Shown here: in pieces, positions 10,447 to 21,700 of the stretch
Position numbering within the stretch: the first letter of the stretch is position 1
Layout of the letters: each line of letters opens with the position of its first letter
From: Lycocorax pyrrhopterus obiensis
Taxonomy: Eukaryota > Chordata > Aves > Passeriformes > Paradisaeidae
Direction: 5' to 3'
DNA: 64,000 nucleotides
Assembly: GCA_014706295.1 (NCBI GenBank)
Contig: JACSVZ010000007.1
Location: 4,829,699-4,893,698 of the forward strand
Translations under genes and position numbers: made by a program
Notes under the pieces: generated by a model
Databases searched by the model: none
Told to the model about the DNA's origin: nothing
What the model saw: the letters and a program-made list of their open reading frames with translations, nothing else

Positions 10447-13040
10447 TCGCCGGGAAAGCCGACATTCCACAAAGTTGCTGAAAATCTATAATTGGATATA
10501 TTAAGAGTGCTTTCAAAGAGGTGTCAGATTTGGAGGCTTAGTGTAAACTGTGCTGCAAAGGGGATCATTTCGTATAACCAAATCAATAAAGCTTTTTTTT
10601 CGGTGTAACTTTTCTGCTTGATCCCCGATGACAGAAAAGCCAAGCTCTGGAGACTCACCATCAGCACGGAGGAAGTGCTGGGAGCCTGGTCGGAGCGTGA
10701 GCCACCCTCTGGTGGGAAAGATCCTGCCAAGTGACCTGGTGGGAGCTGTGAGGGGTGTAATCCTGCAAGTGTTTGATCCAGTGGCTTTGCTTACACTACG
10801 GAGGTAACTCGTGCGTGTAAGTACTGGAATACTGAGCCCTTATTTTCATGGTGTTGCTGGTCTCCTGTCACAACACATCTCTTTGGGAGATATGATTGAG
10901 AGTTTTGATGAATTTTGCTGTGCCTTACATGTCTATATTTAGTAAAATGCAGCTTAGTTTGTTTCTTTGGAACAAGATATGGATTTATCCCCCAAATGCA
11001 TTTTTTTAAAATCATGGGCTGTACTTCAAAGTATTAACGCCACTTTGGAAACGCTCACTGGTAGCTCTTTAGGAACTGGAAATCTTCCATTTCTACTTAC
11101 ATGGTGCTTTTCTGGCTGATGAGCATTGTTTTCCCTTTGGTTCTCACGCAGAGAAAGGGCCACTTGGCACGTGGCAGCTGTGCTGGGAAGGGCAGGCACA
11201 GGGACTGCAGCCTCAGGAGATGGATGCCCATGTGCCTGAGGGGTTCCACTGATGTAGGACCTCAGGGAAGGGATCCCAGGATGGGGTTTGCTCCAGGTTG
11301 CTTCACCCTTGCAGCAGCCTCATTTGTAAACTTGTGCAGGTCATCTCCCCTCCAGTGTCCCCATGCCATCTGCCCTGGGTGTGCAGCTGGGGACAGGGAG
11401 ACACCCGCAGCTCCTACAGGTGACGCTGCCATTGGGACCTGCTGCAGGTCCCCTCTGTGGTTCAGCCAGGTCCGCTCTGTGGTTCAATCACCCTTTCCCA
11501 TTGCTTCTCTTTCCCTACCGTGTCCGTGGAGCAGTCCTCCACAGGGCCACAGGCAAAAAGCTTGCTCCTCATCCCTACAGAGCTTGATTGTTTTTTTCCC
11601 TTTCCTTTTCAGTAAAAGCTGAAATTGAGTAGAAGCTGATGAGACCACCATGGAGAAATGCTGGTTCACCACACTGGCTAGTACCAGCTTGATCTGGCTC
11701 CAGCTCCGGGATGTGCAGCCTACAGACACAGTAATGAAAAGAAATATTCTGAAAAGGATGAGTCAGCTGGAGGCCAGTGGGGAGAGAATGCGGGATCTGA
11801 CTGGAATTTAAAAAGTTATGAGGCTACACGTTGTTTTGAGCTCTGCCAGCGGAGAAACTCAAACATGTGAAACGCTTTGTCATCTGGCATAATTATGTTA
11901 CTTTGCTGATTAGCTGGTAAACTCTTTTCAAAATGCTTTTGGACAATAGTAAGTTAATGAAATATAAAAACTTCCTGCTGACACCACAGGCAAGGAGCTG
12001 CTTTACATGTTATTGCAAACTGTCTTCCCCAGAACCCCACCAGACTGTTGAACAGCCATGAAATTGTTTTTCAGTATGTATTAGATGACTTACCCATTAA
12101 AAGAGTTGAGATATCTTCACACTTTCACTTCCGTACCATAAGCTGATGTGAGCTGTGGGTACACCCACACTGGCAGTGCACTCTGGATTTCTGGGCTTGA
12201 TTTTCTGTATGTTGTGCTGATTGGGACACCAGCAGTTTTGCGTGAAGCTTCTTCACTCACTCCTCTGGCCAGGTACCAACACATCCTTCCTGGCTCTTCT
12301 GGGAAGCAGTGCCCAGCATTCGTATAATTTGCAAAGCAGATAACTTTCGAAGATTTGAAGTTTTGGCTGTAATGGTTCTTTGAATAAAAGATGTCAGAAT
12401 TACTTCTATTTGTTGTGTGGAAATGTATACATCCCATTTTCCCTTTATAAAGAGCTGATCTACCCAGTCCTATTTCCCAGCCTGGTCAGACTGTTGGGGA
12501 GAGTTCGTGCTCATTTCTGAAGCACCTCCAAGCAGGGGGTTGGGAAGGAAATGCTGCTGACGCAGGCTGTGACTGGCTATCCTTTACAATTGCATCATGT
12601 CTGCCTTTCCTGCATTCCTTCGTCTTTCCTTCATTGACCCTGGTCATTCACAGGGATGCTGACATAAACTGTGTAACTGGTCACAGGACAGATGGGTGTG
12701 CACAGGTGAGCACGAAGTACAGCTGATTGCTGCCTCCTCTTGAAAGAGCAGGTCCCTCTCTCATGTGGGGATAAATGAGCCACCAGTTCAATCAGACTAA
12801 ACCAGAACAGGTAATTTCCCTGACTTACCTCCTGTAATCTTTAGTGGGAAGCAGGGAAGTATCGGCAGTGTTTTATTGCTCTCACTGACATGGTGTGAGA
12901 GGTTATTCCCCAGCTGCCTGGGATGGTTAGCAAAGGGCCTGGAGTGGGCTCAGAGCCATTAGCAGCTTTTACTGAGGGCTTGTAGAGGACCTTTACACTG
13001 GGAAAAGAGGCACTGGTGAGTTTTAGACAAGGCAACCCGG
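10447..13040. other. Non-coding stretch
   Basis: No gene recognised. It contains a perfectly spaced 22-base tandem duplication (11447-11490, listed separately). A good splice-donor-like GTAAGTCA lies on the minus strand near 12825, but the frame upstream shows no recognisable protein, so no exon is called. Confidence 0.55.
11447..11490. repeat. 22-base tandem duplication
   Basis: Two adjacent 22-base units (11447-11468 and 11469-11490) of the form GGTCC(C/G)CTCTGTGGTTCA differ at only a few positions. It is a small local duplication with no evident role. Confidence 0.85.
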
Positions 13041-14012
13041 TTTTCACCCCAGGAAAGTGCTGGAACAAATAATCACACAACTATTTGTAGACACCCGGGG
13101 TGGGGAGCTACCAATAGGGATTTGTCAAGAACAAACTATGTTAAATCACTCCAGTTATTTTCTACGATGGGAAGTCCTGCCATGTGAAGAGAAGCAGTGG
13201 ACGTACCCCTGCCTCCAGTTTTCTCTCACTTCAGGAAGGTAGTGCTTCTCAGGAAGTTTTCTTCAACAAGGCTGGGCAATGTCAATTGGATGAAGAGATC
13301 CTGCAAACCCTCAGTGACAACAGGACCAGAGTAGTGGATCCAGTGCCAGTTTGAACTAGCAACGGGTTGGGCTCAGGGATGGTCAGCCTTGCAGCCAGCC
13401 ACTGCTAAATTGTCATTCCTGTCCTGGATAGCAGAACTGGTATTACCCAGTTCCAGTCTCAGATGACCCAAAGCAAAGAGCACCAGGGAGGTGGGATGGC
13501 ATTCGGGATGACCATGGTGGCCTGGAAGGAGTGATGTGCAACGGTAGCGTGATGCAACCAGGGATGGGGTGAAGCACAGCCAGGTGGGTGCCATGCTCCC
13601 ATTTGGACCTTTTGCTTCAGGAGCAACAGAGAGGCTTGAAGAGCCTTCAGAGCTGAGGGCTGAAAATCACGAAAGACCTGGAAAATATGATTTATGAGGA
13701 ACAGATCAATGACCTGGAGTTGCTAAGCTTAAAGAGGAGAAGGTGCTGAGGAGGAAGCGATTATAACAACCTTCAAGTACGTTAAAGATGGCGATGAAGG
13801 GGAAAGCTTGCTGTCTGTTTCTCCTGGGTAGGACTGGAGCAAATGGGCTCGTTGTGTCACAAAGGGATTCGGCACAAACCAAAGGTGTGTCTTCCCTGAC
13901 AGCAAGGCCAATGAGACGTCAGGACAGGCTGCTGGGATGGGCCATGGGAGTCTGAAGGACCCAGGGGATCTTGTCTTGGTGCAGGAGGGATCGTCCAGAT
14001 GATCCACTGATA
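13041..14012 (+). mobile_element. Old CR1-type LINE fragment (plus strand)
   Basis: The segment at 13041-13175 follows the CR1 reverse-transcriptase region. It encodes an LEQII-type block (the KxLEQII...Q region of CR1) and then the nucleotides for 'GFVKNK...', now out of frame. At about 13660-14012 the order of phrases matches the end of the CR1 second reading frame and its 3' untranslated region: 'ctaagcttaaagaggagaagg', a 'ggactggagcaaatgggctc' counterpart, and finally 'tcttggtgcaggagggatcgtccagatgatcc', which corresponds to the terminal 'gatgacc' region. Multiple frameshifts and stops show it is dead. The stretch 13245-13640 fits only loosely and may include deletions or unrelated sequence. 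Confidence 0.7.
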
Positions 14013-14559
14013 TTTCTGGCCCTTTTAAAATTTTTATAATGCCATGAAAGAATCCTATGGATTTCATTAGGATACTTCCTGGAACAAAAATTCCTCCTTG
14101 GGCTTGTTGCTCTGGCACAGCTCACCTGTGTGATGCTGCGCTTCGGCGAGAAGTGGGTGTGAAACGCTGCTGCTGGGATGTGTGGCTGTCGTACACCTCC
14201 GCTCCAAAGTGCAAATAACTCCCCGGGCTGCGAGCCGGGGGCCGGGCCCGTGGTAAGCCAGGGGCTCTGATTGATGAATTCTCACAGCAGGTGAGAGCAG
14301 CAGGAGACACACACATTACAGATTTCATGTACAGATAGTAGCACTCAGGAAGACAAATTGAGTGAATACCTCAGGATGTGGCTGCTGGGTCAGCCTCCAG
14401 CATTACCCAGTGGCAGACAAATCCCTGCCCTCAGCCTTGGCATGAGGCACCTACTGAGATGGAGGGGGTGACACGGCTCCTGTGGCCAGCTCCCAATTTT
14501 CCTCATTACCTGCTCTGAGATTCTCTCAAAGATAAGAGGCTCTTGTGCAAAGCCGCTAA
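14013..14559. other. Non-coding stretch
   Basis: Nothing recognised beyond a small GC-rich patch near 14220-14260. Confidence 0.5.
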
Positions 14560-14830
14560 TTTAGTCCCAGCAAACAAGAAAATAAGTCTGGATGTGAAAG
14601 GCTGGTAGGGTTTTGACAAGATGCATGTAGAGGTTGGGCGACTAGTCTTAATTAGGCCATCTTTGTTTACATTTGATGTTTATCAGCTAATTGGCATGGC
14701 AAGGTGTGAGTCACACAGCTTCCCTCTGGCATGAAATCAGTTCGCAGGAGAAAAACTGGGAGAACAAATGATCCCAATTATAAGAAAACCCACTGTGCTA
14801 ATTACCATCCCACGGACTGCGGAGCCTCCC
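14560..14830. promoter_or_regulatory. Putative regulatory element with forkhead and homeodomain motifs
   Basis: Within 50 bases there are TTAATTA (14648-14654), CTTTGTT (14661-14667) overlapping TGTTTAC (14664-14670), TGTTTAT (14677-14683) and TAATTG (14688-14693). TGTTTAC is a forkhead-family core, TAATTA and TAATTG are homeodomain cores, and CTTTGTT is a SOX/TCF-like core. The cluster lies directly beside a CpG-rich patch. Motifs of this length occur by chance, so regulatory function is inference from density and context only. Confidence 0.3.
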
Positions 14831-14952
14831 ACCCGCGTCCTTGCCCAGCCGCCCGCCCCGGCGTCTCCCAAGCACGGGCGCAGCTCCGGCACACTCCTGC
14901 CGCCCGGGAGCCCGGCCCCTCGCCCTGCCCGGGACCCTCCTCTGGCACTGCG
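14812..14952. promoter_or_regulatory. Small CpG-rich patch
   Basis: About 14 CpGs in roughly 130 bases by hand count, in a strongly C-rich block, flanked by AT-rich sequence. It is too short to meet usual island length criteria. Overlapping open frames on both strands show no recognisable protein. Confidence 0.55.
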
Positions 14953-14960
14953 GGAGCAAA

Positions 14961-16739
14961 GGTGATGCTTCACCAGCTGCTCATTTCATGCCCCACAGCA
15001 TTTCTCGGGGACTAAGCCTGCTGCCTACACTGCTGCCCTTTTTATTTCCCCCTCCATGCCTTTTTTGTTCGGATTGGTGGAGACCATGTTGCAGCAGCAG
15101 CAGCTCATGGGGAATGTCTCATGCTCCCAACATCGTGACACCCATCAAGTCAAAGCCTGGGTGTTTGCTACTGGGTAGCTGGACCAGAACCTCACTGCTT
15201 AGCTAATTAAAACCAGCACTCAGACCTTGCCTTGACTCTTTCTTCCCTCCCTTCCCCCTTTAAAAAATATTTTTACACCACCTATAGGTTGACCAGTTTC
15301 CTGCTCTACTCTCCTACTGCCAGGGCACTTTGTTGCGCGTGCTCAAACACATTTTAGGTACGTATGTGCATATGTACTTACTGTAAATCTCCACCTTTCT
15401 CGCTGTGTCTCCCCCTCTCTCCATCCTTCAGGGAGATGTGCTGCCCCTACACCCTTTCAGGCCTTTCCCCTATACACTGAGGGTCCAGTGTGCAGGAATG
15501 TTTCTTGGCTGCCCTTGAGTTGAATGATGATCCTGGAGGCTTGGAAAAGCCACAAAGCTCAATGCTCTCTGTCTCCCTGTGTCTCTCTTGTCTTCCCTTC
15601 TTAGTAGGGGTAACAGATGGCTGAGGCTTTCACCAACAGTCCCGAACACATTGTCACTCCCAACTGAAAGTGAAATATTCAGTGGCATTTAAATTAAATA
15701 GACTCTAATGCTTCAGTAATATTAATTACGGTTTCATTCATCCCTGGCCTAATAAATCAACACATAAAGATAGGATGATCCTGTGGCTGGCAGCAAAGCA
15801 GGGCTATTCTGCCCTTTGTAAGGTTATGCACACAAAGCCCCCATTCTTATAGGGACATGATGGCCCCCTCAAACATCTGTGCTCAGCACCACTTGAGGAG
15901 AAGCCAAAGTGGTAACATTTAAACTTTTCTTGTCCAATTTGTCCACGCAACAGGGCTCAATTCAACAAGAACTTGCAAGTGAAAATTATAAAACCCATGT
16001 TAAGTGGGTGAAAACTTTTCAGCGTTTCAGCCAGGGGGTCCAGATTTATTCTGGCAGCTCCAGGAAGCCAAGGGCAGGGCATCCATTCTCACTGCTGAAT
16101 TTGTTACCCCAGCTTCAACCTTTAAAAGAGGGGGTTGGGGGTGGAGAAGGCTGGAAGGGTTTGAAAACCTCATGGTGCTAAGCTAAATTTCAAGATTTGG
16201 GGAGGCCCTGGGCAACAATTTTTCACACAATTTTTTTGTGTGAATACCACAGGGGAAATAGGCTCTGTACTTCACCAACAACAGGTTTTCCCCCCTCACC
16301 GCTATACATATGTAAAAGGAGGCTAATAAAACGGTTGAAGAAAAGATCGCTGCTAGTAAATCTTCTGGAGACAAAACCCTCCACTTGTGATGCTTCAAAG
16401 CTGCCCAGAGCTACCAGTTTACCCCAAAAGTCCCAACTCAGGGCTGCTGATTGGAAAATAAAAAGCCCTGTGCATAAAAACTTCACTCCAATTGTTATGC
16501 AGTGAATGTGACGTTTACATACAACAGCTTTACTTGACCAAATGACTCCCAAGTATACAAATGAAGAGCTTGTCACCTATAGCTTGGCTCCTTTGGAAAG
16601 GTCCAGCTAGAGTAGGTTTACAATGAAAAATAAGTATATTATAATGACAAAGCAACGCCATATCTTGTAAGTGCATCACAGAAAGTTGAAGCAGCTGAAA
16701 AAAAGTAAAAGAAACGGGAACAAATAAAAGCCACAGAGG
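14961..16739. other. Non-coding stretch
   Basis: A pyrimidine-rich segment lies at about 15390-15480. No gene, RNA or clear transposon was recognised. Confidence 0.55.
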
Positions 16740-16990
16740 GAAGGTGTAACTGAGCAGCAGCCCTTCTGGGAGGCAGGGCAGAGAGCCGTCTGTGCTGCGG
16801 GCTCCCACGGCGCGGCACCGGGGTTCCGGCCGGCGCTGATGCCCAGGCGGCCCGGGAGCAGCGGTGTGCAGCCGGCTCCTGCAGGTAGCACACACCGGAG
16901 CGCCGCGGCCCCGCTCCTCCGCACAGCCAGCGCCTCTGGGGACCACAACCGGAATGAGGCTGTGCCCAGGAGCCGACCTGTACTTAAGCG
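16740..16990. promoter_or_regulatory. CpG-rich patch
   Basis: About 16 CpGs fall in 16801-16920 by hand count, inside otherwise CpG-poor sequence. It could be a weak promoter or an orphan CpG island. The minus-strand open frames across it (16530-16946 and neighbours) look like chance frames in GC-rich sequence. Confidence 0.5.
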
Positions 16991-18129
16991 CTTAACAAAG
17001 GGATTTTCAGAGCCAATTCCTTAAGCAGAAAACTATTTAAACTACCCTGGCACTAAATGCTGAGGAGCTTACCCTAAATTCTCCCAGGTGGAGGTTTCCA
17101 CTAATCCTGCTGGCCTGCATCATGCCTCTTGTGGTTCGTGCTGAGCCAATAACACCAGTGCTGTGTAGCGCAGGTATTTCTGTCCAGGTGTTTGACCGAT
17201 GGTATCTGCCACTGTCAGCCTGGGCTTATCCCACTTAAACCCCATTAGCTGCTGGGATAAGCCCTCCCTGTCGTTTATGTCTATCAGTTTGAGACCTTTT
17301 TGTGTGCTTTCTCTAGGTGTCCCAAAAATGACGGTATTTTATGAAGGCACTTTCTGGCAACACCACTTTTGTGTAGCCAGTGTCCAGCCCAGCATCTGGG
17401 GACCAGCATGGTCAGGCTCACCTGGTTTTGGAGCTGTGCTTCAGGCTGCTGGGCAGCTGGCACCAGGCTGCCCATTGACTGGGGTGTGCTTGCACAGCTT
17501 TGGCCGCCCTGGTTGCAATTTTGACATGTCAGTGGTTTCCACCTGAAAGTTCAGAACATTGATGTGTTTGCTTCAGGGATGTTTTCTCCCTGTTCTTTAT
17601 CATGGCAAAAAAAAAAAAAAAGCTGTGTCTCTGGGCTGGCAGACTGAGCAGGCACCGTCCCCTCGCTGCTCTTTATTTGTGTTACCCAGAGCAGGATGTG
17701 AAGCACATAAGAGAGGGATTGATGCACAGCAGTCTCCTGAGGGTGGCTTTCAGCTGGTTATCTGTGAAATAGTGCAGGGCTTGGAGGGGCTGAGGGTGGT
17801 GATGGGATGTGCCAAGCGCCTCATGTTCACCTTTCCAAAGCAGCGCCCACAGAGCCTGGCCTGGCTGCACGAGTGGGGATCAGCTCCCAGCAATGAACAT
17901 CCTCCCAACACAAGAGCAGATACAAGAGCCTCTGCAAGGACTTCTTGGAATGGGAAGGATAGGAAAGAGAGCCCAACCAGCCTTCCTCCCTACTGCTTTG
18001 GTGTCTCAATTTTCAACCTTTGTGTCTAATGCGGCACAGTCAGGTGTCCCCTGTGTTCAAAGCTCAGGTCTGGGGATGCTTCATGGGAGGCAGAAGCCTC
18101 TTTTGCACGAGGAGGAAGTCTGACACCGA
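16991..18129. other. Non-coding stretch
   Basis: No gene recognised. It includes an A15 homopolymer at 17607-17621. Plus-strand open frames at 17199-17546 and 17559-18029 have no recognisable domain or splice context. Confidence 0.55.
17607..17621. repeat. A15 homopolymer
   Basis: Fifteen A bases are seen directly. No retrocopied gene body is recognisable immediately upstream, so a processed pseudogene is not called. Confidence 0.85.
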
Positions 18130-18339
18130 AGATGGGTGCCCGTGGGCCACTGATGGCCCCTGCCTTGACTGCAAGAGAGAGCAAAAGACAGGGTCCTGGT
18201 GGCGAGGCCAGCACTGAGCGAGAGGCAGAACAAGAACAGGGCTGCAGGCAAGCAGCCAGAGGCCCTACAAGTGGAAAGAAAGATGGGAAGGGGCTATGCC
18301 ACAGGGAGTGGGGGGCCTGGGGAAGGCTGTCAGGGAGCA

Positions 18340-18740
18340 GCAGCTGCTGCTGCACTCCAGGGCACGGCTCGTCCTCTCCCGGCCGCGCTGTCGCTGCCTC
18401 CACCAGCCTGCCTCTCCAGGCAACTGCCTGAAGCTGGCCCCGGGAGCCGGGCTGGCAGGGAGCTGCGCGGCTCCTGAACGCTCCAGCTGGCTCCAAGGCC
18501 GTTGCAGCAGCTGAACGAGGAGGACGCACTCCCTGGCATGTCCTAGTTCCCATCAGCTGGCCCGGGCAGACCGGCTGCCCGTTAAAATCGGACAAGGGGA
18601 GCACGTGTTGCTCCGGCCCGTCCTTACCCAAGCCGGGCTCATTCAGGATGGCGAGAGAAAAAACTGGGGCAGGAGCTGCCTGAGACCCGTGGTGTGCTGC
18701 TGGGCTGGAGGCGGCGGGGCGGAGGAGCTGGCAGCAGCCC
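18340..18740. promoter_or_regulatory. CpG-rich patch inside a long antisense open frame
   Basis: Roughly 27 CpGs in about 380 bases by hand count. The block underlies the longest open frame in the window (288 codons, minus strand, 18026-18892). That frame has no recognisable domain, is rich in Ala, Pro, Ser and Arg through its GC-rich middle, and is matched by open frames on the other strand. This is the signature of low stop density rather than of a gene. A promoter-like role is possible but unsupported. Confidence 0.45.
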
Positions 18741-21700
18741 TGGGCAGGGAACATGCGGGGCAGGGGCTGCCGTGCTGGGGAACCGAAGGACACTGCATAG
18801 GGTTTGGAAGGCAAATATGTGTCCAAAGGTAACTTGTTTCGATTTAGCCATTCAAAATTGTCTATAGTTACCTCAAATGAGTCTCTTTTCACTTCTAGTT
18901 TTGAAAAAAATATTTAAAGCCTCAGGACTCAAAAATTTATATGTGGTTATGCAAATCAATATTTTGTCCTACCCTTACTGGAAGAAGGTTTGAGATGCTA
19001 GAAATTGCTCTCTACTAGCTGTGCTACTGTCCCAGTGAAGAGTCTTCAAAACCAGTAACCGGTGGAGGGGTTTGCTGTCTAGGCCATGTGTAAATATATT
19101 ACAAACCCCTAATTCCTTAATTTAGGCTACATTTCATTTGGAAATACTTCTCCATGGCCTGGACCGCAGTCAAGGAGTTAGTCTTTGAGGACTTTAGTCT
19201 CTGGCCTGGATGACACCTCGTCCTCCTCACATATTTATGAACCACAGGAAACATCTGAATGAATAATGTTGCTAAATCCCAGACAAAAGTTGCTGAAGTC
19301 CCCTAGCTTTAATCAAGGAAGCATTGTTCACTGCTTGTAGATGAGATGGAACACACAAAGTTCACCATCCTCTCCCTAAGAGGAGGCCAGCAGAGGATTT
19401 TCAGTAACACAGAAAGTATTACATCAGCCTGCAGGTTGGGGACATTGGGGACTATTAGCAAAAGTACAACATGACAGGTTAAACCTTCACTGTTTTGGTG
19501 CTCAGACATAAACCTTATGCAAATTGTTATGAGCTGACAGAAGAAAAAGTTGGAAAACAATTTTTATGTGGCAGAGATTAGCAGGGAACATTTCACTGAA
19601 TTTATCTCAAGGTATAATTTGCTAACATCTTTTTCTTCCTTGCTCAAAACATTCCCTGGTAGTTATTTTTAGTAATGGCATATATGTTTCCTAGTAAGGC
19701 ACTTTGCATTTAATAGTAATAAGAAATAACATTATCTACTTTTTATGATTGAAGATTAAGGAGTCTATTCTAATAGCTTCGGTTGTCAACACAAGGTCCT
19801 CTGGTACTATGTTTCTTGGCTTCCCTGTTGTAAAAGAACATGTCTATGTAGATATTATTAATTTATCATTGCACAAAACAAAGTTTATGAACACTTAATA
19901 TTTAATGTGCTGTGAATTTAATAATAAAAAATTAAGACTCTACCTTACATCATTTTTTAACTACCTGATTTTTATTCTTCTCATTAGCTCTTTATGGCTC
20001 TATTCTGAGATTTTAAACCCCTTACTTGGGTTTAAAAGCATTTAGTTGTGTATGCTGAAATGTAAATACTTAATCTCTAGCCTAGTTGAATACAAGGACA
20101 ACACCATGATGGTATTAAGCACTATGACATTTCAACCATATGTGGAACAGAGGCCTATAAATACGAAGCTGTTCTGAAGTCAGCCTGAGCCACCCCCAGT
20201 TACATGATCTGGAGGCCTGGGTCCTCTAGCCTGGTCACTACAACACACAGGCTGCTCTTTCCAAAATCTCTGTTGCTTTGGCACTGATACTTTGCCTGGC
20301 AAAAGGGGAGGCACCTGTTGCAGCTTCTCCATGGGCCGATACTCCTTCTGTCTGTCCGAGTAGCTTCTTGCATAAGCATGACTAAAAAAAAAGTTTTCTA
20401 TTGCAAAAGATTAACGGATCTTATTTCTTCTTTTGGCTTCAGCTTTCCTCTGCACAACCTGACAGATCTTGTAATTATCTGGAAATGCTCAGAATAAACA
20501 AAACTGCTTGAGATCTTAAACCAGGGAAAGCATCTTTTGATGCATCAACACTACACGTTCCAGCCCCAGCTGAGGGTCTGGCTCTGCTGTGTCTCGACAC
20601 TCATATGCACATGGTATTTGATTTTGTTCCTACAGCATGGTGCATTCTAGATTTCAAGTACTGAACATGATTCATCCTCATTTCTTTTTTTACATTTTTA
20701 TTATCTAGCCTAGCTCTTGAGGGTTTAGCTGGAAGAATAATTAATGTTTGGTTGATAATCTGAATCCCAACAGCTCATCCCAGACAATGTTTCTTGACAG
20801 CGAATCCTGCACCGCAGAGATTAAGGAACACATTTTCAAATGTCAGAAGATGAGAGCTGCATGCAGAAACACAGCCACATTCGCCAGCACACCCTGTCCT
20901 CCCTGCCCTGTGTCCCTAACACTCCCATCACACCATTCCTGAGCCACAGCCCCGGTTTGACGTGATGGCATCCAGCGTTCATGTATTTAGGAATGCGTTT
21001 TACCACACATGCATTTAACTGGACACTTGTGTATGCAATTATCTGACCTGCACGCCCAACATGCGTGTGCCTCATGGGGTTGCACATTCTGCAATCCAAA
21101 GCAGCCGAGAGTTTAAGTGCCTGCAACAAAAATAGAGAAGAAGCCTTTATTTTTAAAAAATCTGGCAACAATTTAACTTTTTTCTGAATGAGACAGAAAG
21201 CAAATGTTCTCCAATGAAAGATAAATGGCAATCAGAGCTGGAATATTAATATGCCTGGGTATGAGAAACAAGCAGGATGAGCCAGAAAGGAAGCAAACAT
21301 TGCAGTTTGAGCCTTGCTGGGTGATAATTCCAAGTGGAGAGCCACTGTCAGGGCTGCTCCTTCAGAGAAGGGTGCATAGGGACAGGAGAGAAGAAGGAGC
21401 ACTGTCCATAAAGAAGAAATTTAAAGAAACCACTAGGAAAGGATTTGGAGTAGAAAAACCAGGTTGTGTGGAATGGAGGGGAAAAAAAGGGAAACCGGGA
21501 CTGATGACTACTGCAGGTCACCAGGCCCCTTCAGAAGGACAGACAGAAGGAAGGCTCACAATTGCCATTGACAGCTTGATTTGACACCCGGAGAGCATCA
21601 ACAGGTGAAGTTCAGGGCCCTCTTTGCTTTGGCTGCCTTTGCTGGTGGGACAGCATCCCCTGGGCCACTGCACTGCCTCTTCCTATGGGGAGGAGGAGAC

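Noticed and set aside
12841..13080. Minus-strand frame leading towards a GTAAGTCA donor near 12825
   Set aside because: The longer frame ends in a stop before the donor, and the alternative frame that reaches the donor has no recognisable product. Part of the region overlaps the old CR1.
13057..13242. 61-codon plus-strand frame
   Set aside because: Its first part is the degraded reverse-transcriptase region of an old CR1; it is not a gene.
17550..17625. A15 tract as the tail of a processed pseudogene
   Set aside because: No recognisable gene body lies upstream and no flanking target-site duplication was visible.
18026..18892. Longest open frame in the window, 288 codons on the minus strand
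   Set aside because: It spans a CpG- and GC-rich patch where stop codons are rare, has biased Ala/Pro/Ser/Arg composition, no recognisable domain and competing open frames on the other strand. It is more likely chance than a gene.
20130..20290. Possible tRNA-derived SINE-like phrase (ggcctgggtcctctagcctggtcactacaac)
   Set aside because: Superficial resemblance only. No A-box/B-box pair, tail or flanking duplication could be established.
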